NCBI GenBank assembly: GCA_001466705.2
Contig: LATX02000111.1
Span: forward strand, 139,001 to 203,000
Source of the DNA: Moniliophthora roreri
Taxonomy: Eukaryota > Basidiomycota > Agaricomycetes > Agaricales > Marasmiaceae
DNA length: 64,000 nt
Direction: 5' to 3'
In this document: piece after piece, positions 1 through 11,353 of the stretch
Numbering within the stretch: position 1 is the stretch's first letter
How the letters are laid out: every line of letters starts with the position of its first letter
The notes under the pieces: model-generated
What the model saw: only the letters and a program-made list of their open reading frames with translations
The model's database searches: none
Told to the model about the DNA's origin: nothing
Translations under genes and position numbers: made by a program

Positions 1-193
1 TTGCATCTCGTACATATGCAACATGATAAGATACAAACACTAGTAGCAAGGAAAACATTTAATGATAGTGATAAATACGTGCTCGAGACTCGTATGTCAT
101 TCTGGAAAATAAGTTATACTGATTCTGGAACACGACAGGTTAACTATACAACTCACTGAAAGTGAAAGACTCACCAATACAAATGTGTATCGT

Positions 194-797
194 TTAGTAC
201 TCGTCGTCTTGGCCGTTGTTACCGTTGTTATCGCCTCTGTGAGGACCACGCTGAGGGCCGCCGTGAGGACCGCCATGACCGCCGTGAGGGCGTCCGGTAG
301 GTGGTCCAGTGGGAGTGGCAGACGATGGGCCTTCAGTTGGTGGTGCGCTTCCGGAAGATGGCTCCCCAGTGGGCGCGGACGCACTACTAGTAGGAGCGCC
401 GGTAGGCTCGACGCTTCCACTAGATGGGCCTTCAGTCGGTGGTACACTTCCGGATGAAGGTTCGCCAGTAGGAGCAGATGCACCACTGGATGGAGCGCCC
501 GTGGGTTCGACACTACCACTGGAAGGTGCACCCGTTGGTGGGGCACTAGATGGTTCCCCAGAAGGGGGAGCGCTGCCAGTAGGAACTGCGATGCTCGTGG
601 AACCTGATGATGCAGCGCTGCTTGGGAAGCTGGCAGACGACTCGCTGACGGATGTGGGGGCATCTTGACGAGGCAGCTAATTTTGAATCAGTTAAGATTG
701 AAACACGGACATTGGGGACGACTTGGAGACTTACCACTGTGGCAGAGGCAGCAGCAGCAAGCACGAGGGAGATTAAGGCTGGGGAGAAGGTCTTCAT
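194..797 (-). CDS. Secreted Ser/Thr/Pro/Gly-rich repeat protein
   Basis: Two exons (735-797 and 194-676) joined by a 58-nt intron (677-734) with a GTAAGT donor, a CTTAACTGA branch site and a TTAG acceptor give 181 residues. Residues 1-19 form a clear signal peptide (MKTF then a hydrophobic Leu/Ala stretch ending SATV), followed by LPRQ, a possible Kex2-like processing site. The mature part is low complexity: about eight imperfect units of the type PTGAPSSGS / PTGEPSSGS / PPTEGPSSGS, then a Gly-His-Pro-rich stretch (GGHGGPHGG) and an acidic, Asn-rich tail ending QDDEY. This looks like a heavily O-glycosylated cell-wall or secreted protein. No catalytic domain and no clear GPI signal is seen, so the role is unknown. 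Open frames on the opposite strand here are shadows of the repeats. Confidence 0.8.
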
Positions 798-901
798 TTT
801 GCTTTAGTGTTTGGAGAGGGTGAAAAAGAATAGATCAAGTTGGAGCTGAGGGCGAGAAGAAAACGAATTCGAGTTGACGAAATTCACCATCTCAAGCCTG
901 G

Positions 902-909
902 CTTTTATA
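902..909 (-). promoter_or_regulatory. TATA box of the secreted repeat protein
   Basis: TATAAAAG on the minus strand, about 105-112 nt upstream of the ATG at 797. The purine-rich stretch between it and the ATG fits a 5' leader. Inferred from position and consensus only. Confidence 0.45.
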
Positions 910-1963
910 TCCTTGTACCCAGTCCAAAGACAGAAGAACACCAAGTAAAGAGATGAGTGGCGGTATGAACGTAAGGATGAAGTATTTTTGGAGTGTCGCG
1001 ACAGGTTTGAGTAGGAGAGAGCGACATAAGCGATAGCTCTAATTCATTGCGTGGAGAATCACTCCTAGCAGTGTTTCAGCCCTCTGTCTGGGAATAATTA
1101 GAGGTGGCACTTGACGGCGCACGCATTCATCGGTTGGACAGTGAGGCTAAGCTCAAAGACGTCATAGGCGGGATTGTTGAGAGCGAATCACTGTTTTGAT
1201 GGCCATGGGAAACAGGAACGTGTGCATTTGGAGTCGCGATGAATATCAAGGATCGTCGCAATACTGCTCAAACACGACGACGAGGGTTCTCCGGTCTCGG
1301 TTCGCTTCCCGCACTCCTCAGCGATGAGGAGAGTGGAGACTTTTGTGATGGACCTATGGTGATATGAAGGAGACAGATGAGCTGGGTAAACACAGATAGC
1401 CAACGAGACGCACCAGAAATCTATAGTGAAGTTTAATAATTAATCATAGCACCACAGGGTGTTTCTCCGGTGGAGAAGACGACCGCTCGGGTGCCGTTAA
1501 CTTGGTAAAAGCAGAGCAATACCAGTGGTATTCACTTAAAGAAAAAGTGAGTTTCATCATGGCAATGGATTAGCCACTCACCACTAGAATATTCCATAAA
1601 GACAGGGTCTTGGACTTGCCTTGACCACTGGCTGAGCAGTGAGCGAGAATAGAGTGGTGATGGTACCAGGTGAAAGTTCCGTGAGAAATTCGGCAAAGTT
1701 ACTCGAGTTTCTTCCATGCCATCTCTCGAGCCTGACCCCCTGCTTCAATAACCGACTCCCCGAGTCGGGCGACTGGCGAAAACTTATTACATTCCTTCTC
1801 AAAGGCTATATCACCCGAACCATGATAGAAGCAGACGGTGAGTTTCCAGATCCTCTGAGTCAGGCTTCAGCGTGTTCACACTATTGACTGATCAGGATTC
1901 TCAATACCGGCGGCGGATAATAAGGTGGAATGACCAAGGAGTAACTTGAGTTTCCCTATAACC
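910..1963. other. Intergenic, no gene recognised
   Basis: Only short, overlapping open frames (none over 85 codons) without a recognisable motif or convincing intron pattern. It separates the secreted-protein promoter from the decayed gene starting at 1964. I see no RNA gene here. Confidence 0.5.
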
Positions 1964-3421
1964 ATGGGCAATCGTCATCAAGCTTTTCTCATAGCTCGAC
2001 TTGTTCCCCATTCCAATTCCGCCAGCAATAAAAAACGAAATCCTACCACTGCTGCATCACCGCCCAACACAGCCAGAATTGCTGTGGCCAAAAACCTCCT
2101 TCCGCCGTGCGCCGGTTCATCAACCTTCTTCAGAACCTAGATAATGTGGGTGTCATACGAGATGAGCTTTGCCGTGCTCAAGGAAAATACGGAAGGCAGG
2201 GCAAGAGACCTCGTGTTTACGCTCTCGGTTTCCCATACGCCCAATATCTGTTGACTCAGGCATGGGATATGGACTTGGATCACCCAGAAAACCCATACGC
2301 TAGTGGTGTTGGGTTGGAAAGCGATGTCATCAATCCAAATGGAAGCTCTTTTGGTCATGGCGAGTTCCTTTGTCATTTGGCGTCGGATGTGTATTCAACG
2401 AAGTTTTCACATTGCAGACAACGACGATGGGATAGCTATCATCGACGTTACAGACCCTGTAAACCCTGTATTCTGTCATTTTAGGGATGGTGACGGGCCT
2501 CTCAGCTCGGAGCAATATGTGCGCCAGTACCATCCCATCCCATCCAAAGAGAGCACCAGGGTATCGGAGAGTGGTAGAGACGTGACAGATGAGGACGAAG
2601 AATATCGTTTTGGCCTGGAGGATGTTTTGAGGCATATCGCGTCTCTGGAGGGCATACCTCTACTCCCGCGGGCTGGTTTGGCTGAAGTATGACCGGAAGA
2701 GTTCGCTGATGGAGATACAGAGGAGAAGTTGCAAGGAAAACAACACAACCAACCTCGATCCTCAGCCGTCCCCTCGCTCGCCGACCTTGCTATTTGTCCT
2801 GCAATGGATCACTGTCTTCACGAGAACGATTGGGCCAGACTTGGATTGTTCTTCGACATACCAGTAGAAGCGACATTAACCGGGCAGGCCTTGCATTTCA
2901 AACATCTCGTCCCCGACGCAGGAGCTGTGGTGCTATCAAGGCTGCTTTCTCTCGAAATGGAGAAGAACGACGGTGTATTGGACCTTGTCGGCACGCTACT
3001 CTCTTGGGCAGTTACGAGTGCTTACTGCTACAGACCAGCAGATATAGTCTGATATAGTTCGAATGGTCAGGATAAATGGCCAGACACTCGAACCCGGCAT
3101 CATCGGCGATCTCACCAACATCTTCCCAAGCTTGACCCGCATTGATCTACTCGACACAAACATCAGTGGCGAGCAGATACCAGACCTCTGTCGTAATCAA
3201 CCTGAAGCGCTATACCGACTTCACCACATCATTCATCCCGCTTTCCTCATTCGAACACCTCCCGCGAGGAAATTGCTATGCCTTTTTTATGCCTTTCGTT
3301 TGGGGGTTCTCTTCAAGCGGGAAAGCTATCAGAGGTAGAAGAGAGACTTGGAGCTTGTTACAAGGTCATTCGTGTTGATGGGACAGGGCGAGGTGAAGGC
3401 GTTTATCCCTGCTGCTCGTTG
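1964..3421 (+). pseudogene. Decayed paralogue of the neighbouring 711-aa gene
   Basis: It starts MGNRHQAFLIARLVPHS, matching MGQRHQVFLIARLIPHS of the intact gene at 3795. It can be followed through the same landmarks: KYGRQGK, ALGFPYA, ASGVGLE, the intron, DVTDPVNP, HIASLEG, RIDLLDTNI and QPEALYRL. Damage is plain: a frameshift after about 60 codons, a GC instead of GT at the intron donor (near 2359), an in-frame TGA near 2690 where the sister has Trp (EVW), further frameshifts, and a deletion of most of the last third. About 900 bp is missing, but the last codons (EVKAFIPAA, about 3390-3420) are still recognisable. It is a tandem duplicate that lost function. Function of the family is unknown. 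Confidence 0.85.
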
Positions 3422-3794
3422 AGCGGCGTCTCTAGGGCAGTAGCTTGTCATTTTCTAGAGGTATCTCGATGGTTTCTTTGGGTCTACAAGAATAGCAAGT
3501 TGGTGTATAATTGTACGGTGACAAATGACTTGATTGCGTGAGAATTTCCAGAATTTTCTTTTTTGCCGTTTCTGTTCACCTCCATGATCATCTCCAGTGC
3601 CAACACAGGCACGGACAGAACCTATTCATTTTCCCTGTTCATGATCCCTGTTCATGATCCCTGTTTATGATATGATCATGTCTTTACTCTTGCCTTGCAT
3701 ATGACTCGAGGCAGTCAGGTCCGAAGCTTCTTCGCGTGATTTCCCAAGACGGCTTCTCTGGTCTCAAGGCTCCTTCCTCTTGACTACCACTATC

Positions 3795-5983
3795 ATGGGA
3801 CAGCGACACCAAGTCTTTCTCATTGCTCGACTCATTCCTCATTCCGACTCCAAGTCTTCCGATGGGAACAAGTCTCAACCATTCTACCGTTGCATCACTG
3901 CTCATCACAACCAGTGGTGCTATGGGCGTCTCCCTCTCTCTGGTTCTCGACGCTTCCTAAATCTCCTCAAGATCCCAGATAACATTGAAATCCTACGTGA
4001 CGAGCTTCGTCGTGCTCAAGGAAAGTACGGGAGACAGGGAAAAGCACCTCATGTTCATGCCCTCGGATTCCCTTATGCCCACTACTTATTGGCTCAGGCA
4101 TGGGATACGGATCTGGATAACCCAGATAGTGCGTATGCGAGTGGTGTTGGGTTGGAAAACGCAGTAGTCGGTCCAAATGAGGGGTGTTTTGATCATGGTG
4201 AGTTTCCTTCTTCTCATCTCTGCTAATAATGATACGAATTCTCAATGTAGGCAATGATGATGGTATCACAGTATTTGATGTTACTGATCCCATGAACCCA
4301 GCGTTCTGTCACATCATTGGGAACGAGCCTCTCACGCCAGAGCAATATGTTCGCGGGTATTATCGTGTCCCGTCCAAAGAGAGAATGACAGTTCTGGAAG
4401 ACGATTCCGATTACGTGAAGAAGGAGAAACAGAGGACAGCGTTTGTGGAAGAGGACGTCTTGGGCCATATCTCTTCCCTCGAGGGCGTACGCCTGCTTTC
4501 ACGCGATGTTTTGGCTGAAGTATGGCCTGAAGAGTTTCTTGGTGGAAAGGCGCCGCGGGCGGAAGTGCTAGAAAAGGAACCTATGTCCGAGACTGCCGCA
4601 CTTCCTCCACTTGCCGATCTGACTATTGGGCCTTCAGTCGATCGGTGTCTACTTCAGAATGATTGGTCTGGCCTAGAACCATTCTTCGAGATGCCAGGCA
4701 AGGCGGAGCGCATCAAGGAGGCATTATTTTCCAAGAACCCTTTCCCAGATGCCGGAATCACGCCGTTGACGAAGATGCTTCCGTACGAGTTGAAGAAGAA
4801 CAATGGTATCTTGGAGATTGTCGGCCCACAATTCACCGTCGAACAGATCCTATCCATCATGTCCGCATTACCTGCTGATGCTGTTCAAGCGGTCAAGCTC
4901 AATGGTCAACAATCACTCGTACCCAAACTCATCGTCGATCTCGCTACCACGTTTCCAAACCTATCCCGTATCGATCTGCTCAATACAAACATCACTGATG
5001 AGCAATTACTAGAGATTTGTTCTAAACAGCCCGAAGCGCTGTACAAGCTTCACACCATTGTTCACCCCGCTCTGCTTGTACGAACCCCTACCAAACCGAA
5101 CCTTCCTATTCCTCAGAACACCGAAGAGGTGCAAGCACTCGCGCATCAGCTTTCCATCGCCCCAGAGGGCTTCATCTTTCAACAATACCGACCAGGCAAT
5201 TACCGCAATTTAACGACCGCCTCTATTCCGTTCTTCCATCCCGAAAACGTCCTTAACGGGCTAGCTCGCTTTTTCACCTTTCTGAAGAACGGCGACGATT
5301 TCTTCCCACATGCATACGGAGAATGCCAGCTTGTTCAACCCATGGTTCTCTCTTGTATTCCTTCCACATCTCCCGTCCATACTTCCACTACTGCTACCAA
5401 CAAGACCTTTGAAGACCGCCAACGATGGCTCCATCGTACAGTTACTTGCGTTCCGATGAGCGGTCCTCACGATCCCTTTATGGCGCGTGGATGGCTCTTT
5501 TTGATTAATTCCTCTTTCCGCATGTTTGGAGAACCCGATCCCAAGTACGGATTCGTCAAAGTTGACGAACAGGCTCACAAGGAGTGGCTTGTCGAGCTAC
5601 TTACAGCTCAGCTGGAAGATCGTAGCGCGGATGAAGATTCCGCAATGCGCCCGAGAAGGGTGGATAGGGATGGTGGTGTTATGGAGTTTTATCGACCCCA
5701 ATCTTATTTTCCGTTCAAGCTTCCACATCCGAGGGTATCAGCGTTGCCCTCGGATGCTTGGAAGGTGTACGACGTTCGTGGATTTGCCGATGCTGTTGCC
5801 AGGGAAGGTCGTCCAAGACCAAGCGAGGAGGCTATTGCTGCTTTTGAAGGTGCTATTGCGCCTACAGCGATGAATGAGACTAAGGAACAACGTGAACGAT
5901 TCAGCCCACCTCTCGTGTTCCGATTGATGGATGGTGATGATGTAAAAGCCTTTATTCCCGCTGCTTATCCTTATCGACTTTGA
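3795..5983 (+). CDS. Conserved fungal protein of unknown function, 711 aa
   Basis: Two exons (3795-4197 and 4251-5983) with a 53-nt intron (donor GTGAGT, branch TGCTAAT, acceptor TGTAG) give 711 residues in frame; the Gly codon in FDHG/NDDG is split. The start at MGQRHQ is chosen because the decayed sister begins with the same motif and the upstream frame has no ATG. I recognise this only as the kind of MGQRHQ-type hypothetical protein seen in mushroom-forming fungi, from memory rather than a search. Visible features: a soluble N-terminal domain (about 1-190), a leucine-rich-repeat-like stretch near residues 360-400 (FPNLSRIDLLNTNITDEQLL), and a long C-terminal region without membrane segments or signal peptide. 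No catalytic motif is evident. A nuclear or cytosolic role is a guess. Confidence 0.8.
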
Positions 5984-6531
5984 GGATATATATACTCGAG
6001 TTGCTTCGCTTCTCTTTTGATATTTCTTGTATATTGTACGTGTAACTCTGAATTGTACTTTTTAGCAGTGTTTCAAATAGCAGAGCAGAGCAAATCCTTA
6101 CAGTCAGTGGTACGGTAAAGAAACGCAGGGCCTACTACTTTCTTCTTACCGCGTGCATGAACGAATTTTTCCATTTTTATCATTGCGATAATTTCGCCGC
6201 GACCATACAGACCAAGAGCAATAAGCAATACAGACTAAAACTACATAGATGTGCTAAAAGCAATACAAAAGGTACGAAAGATGAAGTCGAGGTACAGTAT
6301 GCATGCATGAATACAGAGTGCAGCGGTGACTAAAGCATGCACTCTGGTTGAGATAAAATTCTGTTAGACTTTTCAGGCACAATGTGAGCTTTCGGGTTAT
6401 CAACGCGGCTAATCCTTTCTGTCCAACTGATTTTTTTTTCCAAACCCGGTGTGGATGATTCGAGTTATCCATAGACAATCCTGAGAACACATCAGTAAAC
6501 TAGGCTGGGAAAAAAAGAAGCACATGAAGGC
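5984..6531. other. Convergent intergenic region
   Basis: Lies between the 3' ends of the 711-aa gene (+) and the MYND gene (-). It is AT-rich with no supported gene. A GTGAGC at the MYND stop codon could open one more intron, but the next exon would add only about five codons. Confidence 0.5.
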
Positions 6532-7419
6532 TCACCCCCTCGGAGTAGTCGATATCGGCTGAAAGTCTGTTCTACCCGAATTGACAAAGTGGTGTAGTAC
6601 CTGAAGCCAATCTTCCCGAGTATCCCAGCTGATTTTTGAAGGTGGATCTACTTCAATGGGCATCACTTGTGAGACGCTTCCACATTGAATGATGATAACC
6701 AGGGTACCGACACCTCCGGTTTGTCGGCATCGGTCTTCTCGTCGTTGGATGTCGGCAAGTACGAGTGGGTCACGGACGTATTTACGCGATACGATATGTG
6801 TTCCGGATATTGAGAATCTATTCGTTATTAGCGATCAAGAGAGTTGGAGAGAAAAGTTTTCAAGGATACATACCGACGATGCGATTCGTGGTGACTTTGT
6901 GGAGTCAGCTCTATAAGAAGAGCATGTTGCCGAATGTTTGATGGTACACGTCTCAGCTGAAGAGCTTGGAAGCCGGCCCACGCGAGGAGAGAAGCATGTG
7001 CTGAAGTGAATTTGCGAAGGTTCTTTGCAACGTTCTCGTCCGGTGATACTGCATAATCCGCGGCAAATTTTGCCGATTGTGATTTTGTATGTTGACAAAT
7101 GGGTTTGTGTCCTGGCCAATGGATCTTTTGACATTCTTGAGACTGGTTAAAGAATCAATGGATAAGTCACAGGTGCAGATCGAGTGAACGCACGCAGTAC
7201 TGAGTGGTCATCTAGATAAAGACGAAGCAAAAAGGTTAGATGAAGTGTGTTGAAAGTATGATAATGACGACGTACGCAGCCCCCGCATAGCCTAAATCTA
7301 GCCATTGGGGTTTCGACGGCCCCACACTGGTCACAGATACGAACCCCACGCTGCTTTGTCGAATGACTCGGAGGAGAGTTCCAGTTGGCAGCTGCGGGCT
7401 GAGTGTATGGAGTAGGCAT
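6532..7419 (-). CDS. MYND-type zinc-finger protein, 238 aa
   Basis: Four exons: 7276-7419, 7194-7211 (18 nt), 6874-7142 and 6532-6817. Introns are 64, 51 and 56 nt, and the exons sum to 717 nt. The spliced finger reads CDQC at 29-32, CGGC at 45-48, QYC ending at 54, SQEC at 55-58, HWPGHK at 62-67 and Cys70. This is the full MYND pattern of seven Cys and one His; without the 18-nt exon (MTTQYC) it would lack Cys54. Residues 71-238 carry no known enzyme fold that I can see; a C-terminal GTLVIIIQ / VMPIEV / WDTREDWLQVL region resembles the unannotated tails of the many small MYND proteins of mushroom fungi. A protein-interaction role is inferred. The N-terminus (about 1-25) is Pro/Ser rich. Confidence 0.85.
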
Positions 7420-9576
7420 GGCTGACTGAGAAAAAGTTGTCGATGATGATTCGACTCCATCTCTCGAGTGATTTTTATAGGAAACCGAGGTCGAGATGAC
7501 ATTTTTGGAATCCGGGTTGGCGTGTAAACGAAATCAATCGAAACAACAAAAAGGCCTTGCGGGATTGACTTGATCTTTGACCTTGCGGCGCCTTGGTGAG
7601 ATTCTCCGACATGGGTGTAGGAAAGAAAGAACAATTGACGCCGTCACTGCCTATCCGCCGTCACGCGCAAAACAAAAAAATTCATCAGACTCCATCATCA
7701 TACTCCGTATAATCCCGCTCAGGATTTTCATTTCCTGGATTTAGCTGGACCTCCGATATAACTGCGTCAACAATTCAAGCTTTCAGTGCGGTTTGGGTCC
7801 ATATGCATCTCTGACCCAAATCATTTTCTCGTCCACCGCCCCCGGCATTGCCTCGAGGGCCTCGAGGCCTTGAGGTTCCAACGAGCGTCACAAAGGAAAA
7901 CCTTTTCTTTATTCCTTCTTTGTCACGCGATTGTGTCTTGGTCTACGTTAACAGTACTTCTCATCTACCACATGTCAACGCGTGGCCAGCAAAGATATCC
8001 ACAGTGTTTGCTTGCTTGCGATCCTCTCGGAGCGTTCCAGTCAGGCTGGCCATCCGATAACTCTTTCTGTGATCAAAACCTTGATTGTTCAATGGGAACC
8101 TGCGCGCTTACATGCATCGCTCTGTACCGCTTTGAAGGCATTCTTCATCGAATCCGTCGTCTGATCTTCCACGTTGCAGAGTAACTACCCTACCTCTCTG
8201 ACATTGATATGATTGCTTCCTTTGTCAACATCGGGGCCACCATCGAATTCGAATGATCTTCCTTTTGATTCATCTATCAGTGTACGCAGGGTCAGAAATC
8301 ACCAGAATCACCTCGTTTCGATCATCTGGTGTCCAGGCTTTATCCACGTCAAGGACCGAAGGCTTTCAGATCCAAACCACTGCATACAGATCCAATACAG
8401 AAAAAAGACAAAATGTCCCTGGAGGCTGGTGCCGGCCCAATTTCGGAAATCCTTGTCCTTTATTCAGGTTCTAAATCTGGAACACAAAGCACAGAATATC
8501 AAAAAGATGGCCCACACAGTTTCAATCTCTGACAAGCATAAATCCCTCCCTGGTTCCCCATCAATCAAACTTTATGGTTGCCTCCTCCTAGCAAATTCAA
8601 TGCCCAATCCCAAGTTCACGGTTTCTGGTAAGTTTATCTTTTGCAATATAAGGTTCCTTCAGCGCCTTCTGACCTGTCATGTTCCGAATTGCAGCCATCA
8701 AGAGCAGCTGTGTACCGGGAGTAAGGCTCACACCTAGACGCCTTTACGTCTCAACTTAAGCCTCGGTATTTTTCGAGGTGCCTGGCACTGCGTCTTTCGG
8801 TCCGAAGAGATCTCTGGGGACCTCTTTGCAACAATGAAAAATAGCTAGACTCAACTTGGACTGAAAGATCCGAGCGACTGTTTGCGTCACTTATTGACAT
8901 CGTTGGTGACGTCCTTTTTTACTTCAAGGCCGTATCCAGGCCTTTCTTTCTTTTTCAACATTGATCACGTCTCTGGATTCAGACGTGATCAATATCATCA
9001 AAAGTCGAAGACACCCCAGGTTACGAGCGAGGCGCTAGGATAATGGTGCGACTCTTTTTCCAGAAAAAGGTGGGTCAATCATCAACCGAGCTTCGAAAGG
9101 TTGATCTTTTACCGCCTTTTGTAGCGGCTCCGACATGTGCGATCTTTTCAGAGATCTCGTGTGGGTCCTCGTTGACACGCAACGGTGTCGTTTCAAAGTG
9201 GTCCGTTGTTTCGGACGTGACTGGCGCGTTCACGCGTTGCGCAGGTGAAAAAGAAATTTGAGGAAAGGGCTAGGTGCGCTCGTGTATCATCTTCTATTGG
9301 GGATCGTGTTCAAAGCCCGTTTCGGCAGGCGTCTGCGTATGATTCTGTGCGTATCGCATTCATAATTATACGAAATTATGATTGGTTGATCGCACCTTCA
9401 TCTATTCATCACGCCTCGAGGCTCGTACATGACGCAGTGCCTCAAAAGCGTTATTGAATTGTCCATGAGAAAGTTCATGAGGCCGTGCTATGGAGTTGCG
9501 CCGTGGGGAAGTCAATTGGGAATCAGGATGGCGCAGTATCATTGATCAATAATTTTACAGCCGTCGAAACCTCTGA
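7420..9576. other. Gene-poor intergenic stretch
   Basis: The longest open frame (8213-8737, +) has random-looking composition, no motif and no consistent intron pattern, so no gene is called. The stretch holds a short perfect hairpin (8961-8992). It separates the MYND gene from OMT-A. Confidence 0.45.
8961..8992. repeat. Perfect 12-bp inverted repeat (hairpin)
   Basis: TTGATCACGTCT and its exact reverse complement AGACGTGATCAA are separated by 8 nt. It could be a stem-loop or a dimeric binding site; nothing around it decides. Confidence 0.6.
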
Positions 9577-11353
9577 TCATACGGGGATAAACTCCATCAA
9601 ATCCATCTCCCCAGCTGGATACAATTTCCTGAATTGTAAACCACACATTTCGCTGCCATTCAAGATTTTCGCATGAGTAACATGAATTATAACGATAACC
9701 TCGGAGCGACCATACCACAAGGAAATCAATTCCTCCAGTGTTCTCTCCCTGGCACCAAGAACCAACATCATCATAAAGTCCATTTCGTATGTCCTAGCAG
9801 TTGGCGCTCCCCAATTCGGTAGGAGTGGTTCGGGAGCGCGATCTTCTGGACACTGAGCACAACGAGCAGGGCTTGGCATCGCCACTTCGTCTAAGTAACA
9901 AAGTGTTCAGTTCTCAAGCACTAGAGACATTGGAATCCACACGCACGTATGACAAGTCGAGCTTCAGGCTTCATAGCCTTTTCGTATATTTTGCAGGATC
10001 ACGAGGCATTGAGCCTCAGACCAGTTGTGTCTTTCACAGGTTTGGCGTCAGAGATCGTGGCACGTACATCGGTTGAAGCTGGAGGCGTACAGAATAGATT
10101 TAAGCTAGACAATATGATTGGCTTCACATCGGCAGTCATATTAATAGTTTGTCTCTTGCTACTTACATAGTAGACGTCACATCCTTCAACAGCTCGATCC
10201 GTGAAGAAATTGAATGGCACAAAGTCTACCTTCTTCTCCTCGATAGCCTGGGGATGCTCTTTGGTCCAGTACTGACGTGTAATTCATGGTCAGCCGCACA
10301 GAAGCTTTTTGAAGACCCGGTGTCGTACCTCCTTTGCCTGCTCAATCATCATAGGCTGATCCTGAATCACGGCCTTAAAATTCGGGTGCTTCTTCAACAA
10401 GTCTATCATATAATGTCCATTTCCGCCTGTGACATCACAAACTCTGCATTCCGAGGGATATTTTGTCCATGGATACACTTTTGGGAGAAAATTGCCATTA
10501 AGATCGATCCGAGCAGCCATGGCACGGCTGAAGCGCTATTCAAATCGTCAGTGGCTGTTAGCTTGGGTGTCGAATCCCACCTCTGCTTTCTCCTTGTTTT
10601 CGGGAAGCTTGTACCAGTTAAAAAGTTTGTATCCTGTTACTCGTTCAAAGGCTGTTCCATCAGCAACGTGAGGCTCAACAAAGTCTACTTCATTCACGCG
10701 TGCAGGCGTAAGGTTGAATTCGTCGGTCCTTAGTGTAGTAGGTGGAAAAACGTGAAGCCGGGGAACGTTTGACGAGGCAAAAGACTCACGCTATTCCAAC
10801 CAAGTCAACAAGAGCATTCTTGGAAATTAATTTGATACTGAGTCGATTATTGGCATACACGTCCGGTTTCACTATAAGCCCGATTTTCTGTTTTAAGTAG
10901 TGGACGGGACGTGAAGGATGCAAACAAACGCACCTTCTCGAAAGACATGCTTGGTGGCCAGCAACCTCATTGATCACCCCAACTTGTCTAAATCCTTGAG
11001 TCCCGACGCCTCTGCTAGCTGGTTTACGATGACGGCTCAGGGTGTGTGAGGGCTTTCTGCTCTCAAATTTGGTGAGTTGCGCTGGGTTTGTGGAGTAAAG
11101 AGTACGTACTCACATCGAAGATCACTCTAGATGGATTTGAAATAGTACAGACTAATTGTGTACACGCAGCTTCGATTACTTTGACGGCATGTGCAAGTTT
11201 TTCTGGGACATTCTCGACGGCGCCGTCGAAAGGCCCTGGCTCGACCGAGTCAAGAGAAGGTGCCGCTTTTCCGACGGAGGAATATGTTTCTAGGACGTCT
11301 TTAACAGAGGTGGTGATAAGAGTCGTCAGAGAGGTGAGGTGGTTATTTGAAAT
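9577..11353 (-). pseudogene. O-methyltransferase copy A, decayed
   Basis: It follows the same 10-exon plan as OMT-B, C and D and ends DLMEFIPV at 9577. Recognisable pieces are PSLDSVEPGPFDGAVENVP, the SAM site CDVTGGNGH, the micro-exon (CTTAAATCTATTCT), LHNWSEAQCL and EPLLPNWGAPTARTY. Damage seen: the expected start codon is ATT (11351-11353); exon 2 has lost about 60 nt (after PEPS) with a resulting stop; a TGA lies in the GRAMRL-equivalent stretch; one extra A in exon 8 shifts the frame just before KAMKPEARLV. No ATG in a sensible position can replace the start. A dead member of the cluster. Confidence 0.85.

Noticed and set aside
309..668. 119-codon plus-strand frame rich in Gly/Pro/Ala
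   Set aside because: It is the antisense of the repeat-rich exon of the secreted protein; the minus-strand model has a signal peptide, intron and stop that fit.
8213..8737. 174-codon plus-strand frame
   Set aside because: Composition looks random, no domain or signal, no conserved intron pattern; not enough to call a gene.
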